Assembly: GCF_029867415.1 (NCBI RefSeq)
Contig: NW_026705791.1
Location: 171,501-235,500 of the forward strand
Length of the DNA: 64,000 bases
Source: Vicia villosa
Lineage: Eukaryota > Streptophyta > Magnoliopsida > Fabales > Fabaceae
Direction of reading: 5' to 3'
The number at the start of each line of letters is the position of its first letter. Position 1 is the stretch's first letter. This document shows, one piece after another, positions 12,415 through 23,862 of this stretch. The notes beneath the pieces were generated by a model. It was not told the DNA's origin, searched no databases, and worked only from the letters and a program-made list of their open reading frames with translations. Made by a program: the position numbers and the translations under genes.

Positions 12415-13406
12415 TAGGGGTGTTCATGGTTCATGAACTGCACTGAACCAAACCATATTTATGATTCGGTTCAGTTTACAATAACCACTTCAATAAAAAT
12501 CTAGTTAACTGTTAAAATGGTTTCAATTCAATTTAAAACTAGTTTAAACCAGTTTATATTTTTGAACCACTTTATATTCAATTTGCAATTTTAAACTAAT
12601 TTTATAATCTGAACTATTTTGAAACCAAATTTTTTAATTTTATAAAAAAAATTATATTTTCAGAATATTTAGTTTAAAAAGAAAATTTTTTTATTTGCAA
12701 AAAAAAGTTATTTTTGAAAATTGTTTTTTCAAAAAAACATTTGGAAATTCTTTCTCACACATGTAAACTGTATTTGCATGAAATTCTTTCTTTCTCGCTT
12801 TATCTATATATATGCGTTTTCTCGATCCATCTATCGCTTTGTGCTTGCTTTCTTCCTCACACAATCACTGCACCGTGCACATAATGATAACATGTCCAAA
12901 TTACTAATATAACCTAATGTTTTATTATTTTTTTGGATTTTAGTGATACTTTCTTTCATATTACGATTCAGATTACAAGCGCCACAAAAAATAAAACTTT
13001 ATTTTGCTTTATATCTTAATTTGATAATTACTTTTTCTTTCTGATAGTTATATAAGGAAATATATTACCAAAAGTTAACACAAATATTAATTTGTGTTTA
13101 TAGTGAAAAAAAGTATTTTTTTTAATTTAAAAAGAGTTTTTTATATTTTTATTTTTTTAAACATTTTGAAAAAAAAAATTTCAGAATTTTATTTTTACTT
13201 TCAATTGATTTTATTTTTTTTAAGAGAAATTAATTTAAACCAGTTTATAAATCAAAACTGGATTTGAACCGGTTTTAAATTGAAATTGAATTGTTTAAAT
13301 TAAATGGTTCAATTCATTAACCATTTAAGTGGTTCAAGTTTTTTATGGTGCAATGCAATCCAGTTCAAAAATGCAATTCAATTAACCATATTTTTGAACA
13401 CCTCTA
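12415..13406. mobile_element. Non-autonomous hAT-like element, 992 bp
   Basis: The ends TAGGGGTGTTCA and TAGAGGTGTTCA are inverted and lie between 8-bp target duplications GTTCGACT (12407-12414 and 13407-13414). The paralogous segment at 39250-39270 has the same flank with no insertion, which serves as the empty site. The interior is AT-rich, with repeated AACCAGTTTA / AACCGGTTT motifs near both ends and no transposase. Confidence 0.93.
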
Positions 13407-13569
13407 GTTCGACTGAGAATTTCAAGAATCATGCAACCATAGGAGCTAAACCTCCCATTCAATGGAAGAAAAAATATGAGATTGAAAAATTATACTTATC
13501 ATTATTTAAATATTAAAGTATCAATTATTACACACAAAATATATGCCAAAAAAAAAACACACACAAACA

Positions 13570-13710
13570 AAGAACACATTTTATTCAACCAATAGAGTGT
13601 GATATCCTCACATGCATGACCATTGTGTTTGTTTACTACTTGTTAAGAACACATTTTATTCAACCAATAGAGTGTGATATCCTCACATGCATGACCATTG
13701 TGTTTGTTTA
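13570..13710. repeat. 71-bp tandem duplication after the DOMON/b561 gene
   Basis: ACACATTTTATTCAACCAAT and the following bases up to the stop-codon region occur twice in tandem. The paralogue at 39418-39480 has a single copy, so the duplication is specific to copy 1. Confidence 0.9.
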
Positions 13711-15385
13711 CTACTTGTTTTGATTAGGAACACTAGCCTTCTCCAACTTCTCTTTATCTTCCTTCTCTTTTTTTTCCTTCTCATTTTTTTCCTTCTCATT
13801 TTTTTCTTTCTTCTTACGGTGTTTTTCAATCCATTCATCGATGATGAGAAACCTAATCCATGTGAAAATCTCCAAAGCAAATGCAATGGCACCTAAACAT
13901 ATAAGAATTCCAATGTAACTCCACTTCCATTTATCACCTCCATTCAAAATGCCAATTCCTTTAAATATGTTTATAATTATGATAGCCAATAATCCATATC
14001 CAAGAAAATGATGATATATATTCCAATATTTCCTGTAATCATCTGTTACCGCAGGCTTTAACCGAAATGCCAACATCTAAAATATAGCAAAAGATAAACA
14101 TTAATAGAAGATGATTTATAAAGATAAAAGATGAAATATGATTCCATACAGACGGGCCATTGTTCAAAATAATGCATGTTTAATATTTACTATATAATTT
14201 AAAATAATTTAAAAATTCTGAGATTAACTTTAGATCATCGAATCTAAATCATGGTCCGAAATAGATGAAAATTAATATAATACCTGGATTGTACTAAAAG
14301 TGAAAATGATAATTCCAAAGTTTCTATGAGTTTGGAAGATATAGTATCTAGATGAGCGTCCAAGAACCAATCCAATGACAAAAGCAGCAGTTCCAATGAG
14401 AAAACCAGTTAATTGGCAACCAATGTGTAGGAAAAACCACCATGGTTCCCTTCTAAAAGGATACACTCTAAAGTATCTTGGGATTATTACTCCAAGAGGT
14501 AGCATTGTTCCCCACCCTATAATGCTTAGAACTCCATGCACCTAAATTTCATCATAAAAAAAAATTAGAATGGAAATCAAATGCTTACGAGTTCATGGTT
14601 TTAAACTGCAATCTGCAACTGCAGTTTCATTTTTTGTCTGTAATATATATGACTCCAACTATGATTTGAACTACAATTTAAAACTATGATTGAGTTGTTA
14701 ATCTAGGGCTAGTTACCGATTGAAGGGAACTCCGGAACTGTCCGGTGCTGGGACCATGAGGAGAAGTCAAGTCTATAGTCTCAGTGCTATCCACATTGTT
14801 AAGATTTATTGGATGGCGCAAAGGACTTTCCCAACTAACAGCATGTCCAATTTGCCAAACATGGTTCAACCTTGTTATGTTATATTCATCAGAGGGTAGA
14901 ACCAATCTAGCATATATAGTATAAAAATTGGACCCTTCATCTTGAAACATCATATGTGAAACATTAAGGCCAATGTTTTTGCTAGGTAAAAGAGTACAAC
15001 CACGTTTGGTTTCATTTGTAACATCATAAGTATGAACTCTTAAAGTTGATGATGAAGTAGTAGCAAAATCGGGGTTTTTAATCCCTATGATTGCTTTTGT
15101 TCCAATCATTTCTGCTCTTTCTTCTGGATTCACACCCCAAGCTATCCACCCTTGGCTAGTATCTAAAATTGCACCAAATAAGATTTCAAGTGTGGTTGAG
15201 TTTGGGCTGTTGTGGTAGTTCCAACCGAATTCGGCTCCTTGAGTTCGTAATCTCTTGCATGCTGTTATGTTTTTTTGTTCGATGAGTTTCGCGAATTTTT
15301 CTCCGCATGGTCGATGATTGGCATCAATATTTACAAGGAGAAAGGACAGTATCACGAAGGATATTAAGGTAGGAGAAGATGACAT
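13711..15385 (-). CDS. Cytochrome b561 and DOMON domain-containing protein, copy 1
   Basis: There are three exons on the minus strand: 15385-14717, 14541-14284 and 14076-13711. All introns are GT-AG and phase 0, giving 430 residues. Residues 1-22 are a signal peptide. A DOMON domain (about 45-170, DUF568 type) follows, with conserved Cys27, Cys43 and Cys131. Then come cytochrome b561 helices with haem-ligand His at 225 (VHGVL), 262 (FLHIGCQ), 295 (THRNFG) and 331/332 (YHHFLGY). The family moves electrons, usually from ascorbate, across the plasma membrane to the apoplast. The C-terminus is an unusual Lys/Glu-rich tail (KEKNEKEKNEKEKKEKEDKE). A TATA box (TATATAA, 15443-15437) lies about 50 bases upstream of the ATG. 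The gene looks intact and is paired with a close paralogue at 39478-41218. Confidence 0.92.
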
Positions 15386-15436
15386 GGTTTTTTGGCTCTT
15401 ATGTTTTTTCTTTGTTCACTTATGGTAAAGAATATG

Positions 15437-15443
15437 TTATATA
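15437..15443 (-). promoter_or_regulatory. TATA box of DOMON/b561 copy 1
   Basis: TATATAA on the minus strand 52 bases upstream of the start codon. The same box is kept at the same distance in copy 2. Confidence 0.6.
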
Positions 15444-16024
15444 GAGAAAGAATATAAAATACTTAACTCTTTTGTTTCTGTTGGATACTAAAGTGTTTGT
15501 TACAGTAATTAAAGGTTACCAATCATATGTTATGTTTTGTTGCTTTTGTTATGCTGTCTTTTTCAGGAGATTAGTTTAGACTTGTTTGAGAGGGTAAGAA
15601 TATTAGAACCTTCACAAAAACATTTACCAAAGAATGCTGTGTTAGAAATTTGTAGAAACCAAATCAAGTTTTGAAGAGAGAACGTGTATCATGCAGCATC
15701 AATAATTGTTATGAAAGTGACACAAGTACTAGGAAGTATGCTTACGTGAGATGTAAGAAATTCCTTTCACCTTTATATATGCTTGAAAGAGAACCACTAA
15801 CAGTCAGGTAGGTTGCTAGTATTTATTTGTTCTAGGTCATATACCTTACTTTATGAGGCACTCACTAATTATGTTTCGTGGAAGGTTATTAAAAACATAA
15901 GAGTGAGAATTGAATCGAACTCTATTATGTCGAAGTGTAGTTCAATAGAGAATATGCAAATACCGCCCACAAATACAACACAAACTACCCTCTTAAGAAA
16001 ACGAGAGGGTTAGAGTTCCAAAAA

Positions 16025-16607
16025 TTAAAATTACAAATAACCGAGATTTTACTATAAGCGTACATCCACTTCCACGATCTCAAAACAATAGCCGTCTTAC
16101 ATTCGTTAAAGCTGAAAAATGGCATTGTTAAAAATCATATCAATCCTAACCAACCATAGACTCCAAACGGTTGCAAACCAAATCACCGCCACAGTAATTA
16201 TGTGAATCTTATTTTCCACTTTGGTCGAATTAAACAAGAAATTCTTGAAATACTACAGGGATATCTTCAGCTCACTTCCCATCCAACTATATATGTTCTT
16301 CCAAACGCCATCTGAAATGCAACAACAATTGAACAAGTGCAACACTGACTCGTCTTCAGTTCTGCATAAAATGCACAATATGTCCACCATCACACCTCTC
16401 CTGCATAACTCATCCTTGGTTGGAACTCTCTTTAGAATTAACCTCCAACCGAACATAGCAATATTCGATGGAATTTTTAAATCCCAAATGAGCTTGATAA
16501 CTTCCACAATCTGGCCATCCAAGGGACCCGAAACCTCCCTGCTGAAACAATTATAAAAAGAACTAAGCGAATAAATACTGTCTTCGCATAAATTTCAACT
16601 AAAGTCA
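16025..16607 (-). pseudogene. LINE fragment, 3' part (zinc-binding RVT region)
   Basis: The minus-strand reading shows LIWDLKIPSNIAMFGWRLIL, VPTKDELCRRGVM and CILCRTEDESVLHLFNC. This is the zinc-binding domain (zf-RVT) that follows reverse transcriptase in plant L1-type LINEs. Downstream (lower coordinates) the reading continues in WFATVWSLWLVR, also typical. It is the left piece of a LINE whose other parts are at 18717-18781 and 36031-36558. Confidence 0.85.
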
Positions 16608-18716
16608 CACTACGCCAAAATTAAGCTGTAGCAACGCAGCTACTAAAGCGCTTTTAGCAAAAAGCGCTCTCGTAGGGTTCGCTAAAAACAAAATTAATAA
16701 ACAAAGGGAAAATGATGAAAAAAAGCGCTCTGGTAGGGGGGTATGAGAGCGCTTTTAAAAAGCGCTCTGGTAGGGGGGTGTATGAGAGCGCTTTTAAAAA
16801 GCGCTTTGGTAAGGGGGTATGAGAGCGCTTTTAAAAAGCGCTTTGGTAAGGGGGGTATATTAAAGCGCTTTTCAAAGCGCTGCTATAGGGGGGTTTAATG
16901 AGAGCGCTTTTTAGTCAAAAGCGCTGGTATAGACCAGGCTATGAGAGCGCTTTTCAGAAGCGCTTTAGTAGCCTTTATTACTAAAAATTAAAAACAAAAA
17001 CACGCTTCTCACCGGTTACAGTTTCTCACTTTCTCTCTTTCGTTTTCTGTTCACTGCAACCGAAAAACCCTCACTGTATCATCCTCCATCGCCCTTCCGT
17101 CCACCACCATCGGTGCCAGCCACCACCGTCGGCGTCCCTCCGTCAGTCGTTCTCTCCTCCGTCGGCGTCCCTCCGTCACTCGTTTTCTCCACCGCCGGTT
17201 AGTTTAGTTTAGTTTATATTTCCATTAGTTTATATTTTCATATTAAGATTGGGAATGATTTATGGGTTTAGTTTTAAGGGTTTCAACTAAGCATATTACA
17301 TGTTTGATTAAATGTCTTTAGAGTGTATTGTCTTTAGAGTGTTTTTCATTGAATATTTTCTTTTGTTCTGTTTTGTTGATGCTAACTCTAACTTATCCAA
17401 AGCTTTACTCTACAATGTGACTGTACAATCAAGAACATCCGATTCTAATCCTGTTATTGTTCATTGTATATACATGGTGAAAAACATTTCTCTATTATTT
17501 TGATAGATATAAGCCATCTTTTGCATTGTTGTGCTTGGAATACTCACTGTTGAATCTAGCCTGTGATTCTTGAAGGTTTTGTAGAATGTAAGGTAGCTAG
17601 CTATATATGGATTCATGCTGTTTCTAGCCTGAAGATTCTTGAAAGTAGAAAATAATTTTTTACCCAAATTCAACATTGAAGAAAAATTTCCTTGATTTGT
17701 GTGACAGTATTTTACAGTTATAAAGCTGAATTAATACTTTGTTTTATCTACTTAACATTATATTTGTATCCAACAAGAATAAGGCTTGCTTGTTTTCATG
17801 ACCATAATGGTAAGAATAAGCCTTTCATTTGGGTTTTTTCTGCTATTAAATTGATTAGGATTGTCATTTTTATAAAATATCTTATTTGGATTTTATTGCC
17901 TCATTTTCATTGTTGGTATAAATTTAGTCTTTTGGCTATGGTTGAGTTTACTTTCTTTCATCTTGAACTTGTTTGAAGTGAATTTTGAGAGCCAATTTAT
18001 ACGTATATCATGGCTGTCCGGGATGTTGGTTTAGGGATTTAGAACTTGTTTTGAACCCAATTTCTCATGGTACAATGTGACTTCTTGCATCTTGGATATT
18101 ATAATGGTATTATATTAGTATATATATTGTCTTACTGATGGCTGAAATAATATCGTCGAAAATAAATTACAGGTCGAAAATATTACAGGTTGAAAACATA
18201 TTACAGGTCAAAAATATTACAGGTCGACTGGGAGGATTAAATTACAGGCTGCACATTAAAATACCTCATTTAGCAACGACAGCTCTTTTAAAAAGCGCTC
18301 TTAAAGGTCCACCTACTAAAGCGCTTCTTAGTAAAAGCGCTGCCAAAGATTAATAAAAAAGCATAAAAAATAAAAAAAACGCAACATACGAAAGCGTTTT
18401 GGAAAATCGCTCTTATAGGGGGGGCTATCAGAGCGTTTTTTCCAGAAAAAGCGCTCTCATAGGGGGGGCTATCAGAGCGCTTTGCTGGAAAAAGCGCTCT
18501 TAAAGGGGGGTCTACCATAGCGCTTTTTCCAGGAAAGCGCTCTTATAGGGGGGCCTACCAGAGCGCTTTTTCCAGAAAAGCGCTCTTATAGGGGGGGTCT
18601 ACCAGAGCGCTTTCAGAAGCGCTTTTGTATGCTACGCCAGCGCTATCTTTTACAGCGCTTTTAAGCGCTTTAAAAGCCCAAAATAAGCGCTTTTAAAGCC
18701 TCAGCGTGTTGTAGTG
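16608..18716 (+). mobile_element. Deleted CACTA element of the AGCGCT family, 2.1 kb
   Basis: Starts CACTACGCCAAAATTAAGC and ends ...GTTGTAGTG, with target duplication TCA at 16605-16607 and 18717-18719. The terminal AAAAGCGCT arrays (16640-16970, 18280-18690) and the ACAGGTCGAAAATATT repeat (18165-18240) match the element at 4896-8332 in inverted order. It therefore lies in the opposite orientation. The Ulp1 gene is missing. The interior (17000-18150) begins with a C/T-rich leader-like part (17080-17200) and has no recognisable coding region. It sits inside the LINE, in frame-neutral position. Confidence 0.9.
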
Positions 18717-18781
18717 TCATCTGCTATTGAGACATCTAAAACCGCTCCATCTAGGCAATCGGTAAACTCCTCCTAGACTGC
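18717..18781 (-). pseudogene. LINE fragment, middle sliver between two insertions
   Basis: On the minus strand it reads EEFTDCLDGAVLDVSIADD in the frame of the LINE pieces on both sides, once the CACTA and Ogre insertions and one target duplication each are left out. Confidence 0.8.
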
Positions 18782-20910
18782 TGTAGCAACCGGCTTAAAA
18801 TTTTAGAGAGTCGCCACCATTATTTTTATCTTAAGGGAAGGGAATTAAATGGATAACCCTATATTTTCAGAGATTCTAAGTTCGCGAGTTAATTAAATAA
18901 AGGGAAGGTGTTAGGCACCCTTTATTTCCCTTGTACTCAAGGGGACCCCCTTTTGATCTAGGTTTTTTCTAAGGTTTCTAAAGCATTATTTTCATATTTA
19001 TAAAAAGAAACGGGATTTATTTATTTATTAGGGGACTCGCTTCAATTTTCGATTGAATGCCTACGTATCTCCTTATGGAGAATCAGAGTCCCAATTCGTA
19101 GTTCGGGTTTTTGGTTGATTATTTTTTATAGGATTGAATAATTACTTTTGAATTCTCCTTTGAATTTCGTCCGGTTTAGAAAATAAGGTAATTGTGGGCG
19201 TAGTTCGAAGTTTAGTAAAAAAACAATTGTACAATCCTTTTTTTTTATGAAATTAACATTGGTTTAGTATTAGTAAAAAGTTTTAGATGTTTTGAGTTTT
19301 TTAATTGGATGTATCTATAATAATTAAATTAAAATTTAGTAAAATATGTATTTAGAAAATATTTGAAAGTTAATAAAATAAGAGATTTATCTTAAAATAA
19401 CTATATCCAACTTAGTGATTTTTTATAAAATATATTAAATAATTATATGTTATGTATTAAAAAAATAGATTAGAAATTTATAATGACATAAGATTAATAA
19501 TTTAATTGATTAAAATGAACCAGAGGTGTTAAACTAAAACTAGAGGTGTATTAGAAAAGATAATTAGGTCCAGATGTATATCTGAACCCAATAAGCCAGG
19601 GAGGGGTGTATTTTATACATCTTTTGTAAAAAAGAGTAAAACAGGGGCGCAAAAAGCATTGGGCTGGGCCCATTATCAACACACCTTGATCCGTTCGGAT
19701 CAGGTGTGGGGGGACGTAGGCGTTACCGTGGTGCTCACGTAATTTGGCACGCACGTTGAGATCGTACGGCTATGATTTAATATGGACCGCGGGTGTATGG
19801 TAAAGGAGAGCACATACATGGGGATCATTTTTAATTCATTTATTTTATTTTCCTTTTCATATATCCCTAACGATTCTTTCTCTTCCTCACGATTCTCTCT
19901 CATCTTTCTCTAATCACCAACAACATCCATAACAACCAAACAAAAGAAAAAAAAAACCAGAAATTATCCCACGTGAATCCAAACCATCAAACTCTAAATC
20001 CCCAATCACACAACAATCAAAAATCAAGCATAATCACCTACAGCTAAGTGTTTTTTTCGAATTACCTCCTATTGAATCTTCGAGCGAGTTCTTATGATTT
20101 CTGAACCTTCCTTCTTTGACCTCCCTTTCTTCTCTTTCACAAGTGCAAGACTTGAAGGCGGCGGCGTAGCAAGAGGACGGTGCGGATCGACGGCGGTCTG
20201 GGGTTTCAAACGTGAAACCCAGATTGAGTGGTGGCGGCCGATTGCTTTGAAGTTTCGGCTAAGGGTTCGTAATGAGGATCTGCAGCAACAATCCCCTTCT
20301 ACTCCTTCTTTTCGCTTTCAATTTTTTTGTCTGATTTTTTCGGTTCATTTTTTTGGTCCCCATTCAACTAGTTTTAGGATGAATTTATAGGGTTTTAGAA
20401 TTAGTTAGATTAGGAAGTACATTGATTAGTTTGATTCAGATTAATGGAAGATTTGATTTGGCGTTATTGATTTTGATTGAAATTTGATTGTGAATTAATT
20501 TCGGATCCGATTTGATTTTAAGGTTTATTGATTCAGATTTTAGGTTGTTTTTGTAGAATTTGTGTTTTAATTATGTATTGCATTTGGACGAATTTCGTAT
20601 TCTTATTCACATGATAAAAGTCAATAATTTCCTTATTAATCTTTACCTTCGATTCAATTTGGACTAAGATCTGAACAAATTAGGGTTTGTAATTTAAATA
20701 TTCTAATTAAGTTAATACTTTAATATAATAGAAAAAGCTACTAATAAAACTTAATGATAATAAAACTTAATTAATGTTATTCTAATAACAGTAGTAAATT
20801 GAAAGTTTCTTACTGATTGCAAAAAGGTAGTAACCGTAGAGGTTTCCTTCTTTTCGTTTTGAATTAATATTCTCTTTTTTTTTTGGAAAAAAAAATTTCT
20901 TTACTAATTG

Positions 20911-20944
<34 letters not shown>

Positions 20945-22136
20945 GTAACCGTAATTCTAAAAGTTTTTTTTTTATTTTATTTTTAAATGACATTCTAATA
21001 AATAATAATCCTAATAATAAAAAAGTTACAAAAGTCTACCAAATATTAAAAGAAGATTAAAATTCTAAAAAGTAATAAATTATACTAAATCTTAAAAGTA
21101 ATAGTTAATATATTAATTATATAATAATATTAATTAATAATAATAAAATAATATAATGACCATGGTAAATATATCCTTTTATTTTCTTTTTAAAACTTAT
21201 GACAATAATAGTAACGATAAATTTTAATGAATTCACATCTTGAATAACCAAATAAATTCAATGATAATAACTATTCTATTTCCTATAATAATGGCTAGAA
21301 TTAAGACTTACAGCAATAATATTAAACCATCTTCAAATTTTTCTTAAATGCCTTGAAACGTGATCTTTGACCATTTTTTATTTTATTATTATTTTAGATT
21401 TTATTTTTTTATTAATAGGAAAAAAAAAAAAAAAAAGTAATTGTGATTCATATATAAAGTTTTTTTTTTTTTTATTTTATTTTAAAAGGATGACTAAAAT
21501 TAAAGTCTAATTTTGTTTTTTTTCTAAAATTTATACTAATAAGAATAATGTAATAAAAATTAAATATTAATATATACAACTATTAACGGTTAACAAGAGC
21601 CAATGAAATTAAACTTGAATTTTACTATTTAAAAAATAAAAAATAAAAAATAAAAAAAAAATAAAAATAAAAATAAAAATAAAAATTACACCTAGAAACC
21701 GTAGAACCAAAATAATAGCAATTATTTTTAATTGACTCATTCCTTTTTAAAGAAAATAGCTACAGTAACTATACTAATTCCTAACTATCCTTTTTTTTGG
21801 AACAAAAATAATTATAATAGTAAAATAAATTTAAGATTTTAAAAGTAACGAAAATTTAAAAAGTCATTCAAAGGGATCGAACTTGTGACCCTATGCTTGG
21901 GAGTCTTACCTCTTACCAATTGCACTGTTTGATTTATTTGAAATATAAAGACATTTGAAATTATATGAAGGGCAAGTGAATATTTGTTACAAGTAATTTA
22001 AAATACACTGTATATTTTGGAATATGCCAAATAAATTAATGTCAAAATATTAGTAAAAATAAACTGAAAATTATGAGACTCAAGTTTAAGAAAATTCGAC
22101 TGTTAGAAATATGGCGGGCAAATTTGGGGTATGACA
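18782..22136 (-). repeat. 3' LTR of the Ogre-type element
   Basis: 3355 bases. By eye the two LTRs are the same throughout except for the lengths of two A-runs (for example 32 A at 20911-20942 versus 34 in the other LTR). Open frames inside, such as 20094-20390 on the plus strand, are antisense and appear in both LTRs. Confidence 0.97.
21871..21932 (-). other. tRNA-like module in the 3' LTR
   Basis: The minus strand has a D-arm-like TGCAATTGGTAAGAG, an anticodon-arm-like AGACTCCCAAGC (loop reading CCC) and a T-arm-like CACAAGTTCGATCCC at normal tRNA spacing. The acceptor arms do not pair. It resembles the A and B boxes of a pol III promoter or a captured tRNA relic. The same module is at 35764-35825 in the other LTR. 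Confidence 0.55.
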
Positions 22137-22150
22137 GCTGCCCCTATTTA
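22137..22150 (-). other. Polypurine tract of the Ogre-type element
   Basis: Minus strand TAAATAGGGGCAGC immediately before the 3' LTR, the expected plus-strand priming site of reverse transcription. Confidence 0.65.
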
Positions 22151-22310
22151 ATATTGTTCGATCGAAGGGCGCGAGAATACAGAGTTCTCGCGCGTTCGGA
22201 TTGAAGAATTATTAAATACCGGAAGACCCCAAAAATTTGACCAGAAGTTAGAAAGGATGATCTACTAAAGCCTCAGGACTAACATAGCAGATTTGTGTGG
22301 TAGATTTTGC

Positions 22311-22660
22311 GTATTCGTCACGACCTAGAGAACGAATAAGACATATTTGGATAGTTCGTCGTCGTTTATGGACTGACACAACGAACTATATCGTAGTCAC
22401 TATGCACTTACCACAACCTAGAGGATAAGTAACATAGATCAGATAACCCACTGCTGCTCAGCGAACTATTTTGAACTCCTTTATATCTTATCACAACCTA
22501 GAGAATAAGAAATAACGGGTCCCAACTCTTTTAAGATTTTGATCCTAGTAGAGCTTGAGAAAGATGGAGAATTGACTTGCCACGACCTAGAGAGCAAGTA
22601 GTCGCCAATCTATTCTTTATCTATCACGACCTAGAGGATAGATAAAGTTTGCGTTTACCC
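22311..22660. repeat. CACGACCTAGAG-type dispersed tandem repeat in the Ogre 3' region
   Basis: A unit close to TCACGACCTAGAGAACGAAT recurs near 22319, 22409, 22495, 22579 and 22624 at roughly 45-90 base spacing. Long, repeat-rich untranslated regions after integrase are typical of Ogre elements. Confidence 0.7.
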
Positions 22661-22689
22661 AAGATTAGTATAATGATTGTAAATAATCA

Positions 22690-23000
22690 TATCTATGCTA
22701 ACTGATAAACGTTCTCACCAAATGTTTGCACCAAATGTTCCCCAAAATATTCTTACCAAGAGTTTGCACCAAATGTTCCCCAAATTGTTCTCACCAAGAA
22801 TTTGCACCAAATGTTCCCCAAATTGTTCTCACCAAGTATTTGCGTTTAACCACAATTAGATAGTAAAATGACTGTAGATAATCATGCCTATGCTAACTGG
22901 TAAACTTTCTCACCAAATGTTTGCACCAAATGTTCCCCAAATTGTTCTCACTAAGAGTTTGCACCAAATGTTCCCCAAATTTATGATATAACTAGTTTTG
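22690..23000. repeat. TTTGCACCAAATGTTCCCCAA tandem repeats in the Ogre 3' region
   Basis: The unit TGCACCAAATGTTCCCCAAA, alternating with TTGTTCTCACCAAGAG, occurs about five times. A larger unit starting GCGTTTAACC and containing it is duplicated (22640 and 22843). Confidence 0.8.
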
Positions 23001-23693
23001 ATACCCAAATGTAATATTGTATACATGTTCCCCAATGATGATTGTTATTGATATGCACATGCACCAAATGTTTATGTATCTTGATTTTGATGACCTCCTT
23101 TTAAACCATCAGTTTTGTTTTTGTTACTGACTTCCCCACATTCGTCATTCGCTTCATTGTGACATTCTTCAAGATAATTTGAAATTGATAACTTTGTGGT
23201 GGACCAAATAATTTTGATAGTGCACCTTGGACGCAGTCGTAGATTTCCTTTGACATATTTCTAACCAATGTGTTTTTTTCAATATTTTATTAAATGTTTT
23301 TTTTTTGTCATGTCCCCAAAATTATTTCACAAATAGTGTTCACCAGAAAATAACCGTCGTATTCTACAATCAGGTTGAATAAAGAAAAAAAGCATTGGTA
23401 AAGATTTGAAAGCAAGCTTATTTTATTAGATGAAAATGCCTTTGAATAGGCTTGAAGTACAAGGAGTAATTCCTAAAAGAGGTGATTACAAAGAAGATAA
23501 AAATAAATAAAAATGGCAATTGAAGACGATAATTGATACTGCTATTTCTCCAATGTCTTTCGATAACTCCAATGACCTTGCTTCTAAGAACGGTGATTCT
23601 GATCTAATCCATCTCTTTCGTAGTTATAGTCGTAACGAGTCCTCGTATCGCAGTCTTTTTGTTCTTTATTATTTATTTGAATGAATCCCTAAT

Positions 23694-23850
23694 TTTTGCC
23701 TGGATCGCCCTTTCGGGTTTTCAATCCACCGGGATGAGCTCTTTTTTTTTTTATTTATGCCCCTAATTTTTGCCTGGACCGCCCTTTAGGGTTTTCGGTC
23801 CACCGGGACGCCCCTTTTTGCTTAAGTCGCCTTTTCGGGTTTTCGACTTC
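23694..23850. repeat. Short direct repeats just after the integrase frame
   Basis: CCCTAATTTTTGCCTGGA-CGCCCTTTCGGGTTTTC units occur at 23688 and 23761, with a weaker third copy near 23825. They lie between the end of pol and the 3' region. Confidence 0.7.
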
Positions 23851-23862
23851 GCGGGCTTTCTT

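Larger units (their letters stand above)
12010..15900. repeat. Segmental duplication, copy 1 (partner 38900-41700)
   Basis: The stretch from the copia LTR remnant to about 120 bases beyond the DOMON/b561 promoter region is colinear with 38900-41700, including introns and flanks. Differences are the hAT-like insertion (12415-13406), a 71-bp tandem duplication at 13570-13710, small indels and substitutions. The copies now lie about 27 kb apart because transposons have filled the gap. Confidence 0.9.

Noticed and set aside
17312..17976. Plus-strand open frames in the interior of the second CACTA element
   Set aside because: Short, hydrophobic and AT-driven, no homology recognised. May be untranslated or captured DNA.
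20094..20390. 98-residue open frame on the plus strand (also at 33987-34283)
   Set aside because: Lies in both LTRs, antisense to the element, no family likeness. It is repeated only because the LTRs are.
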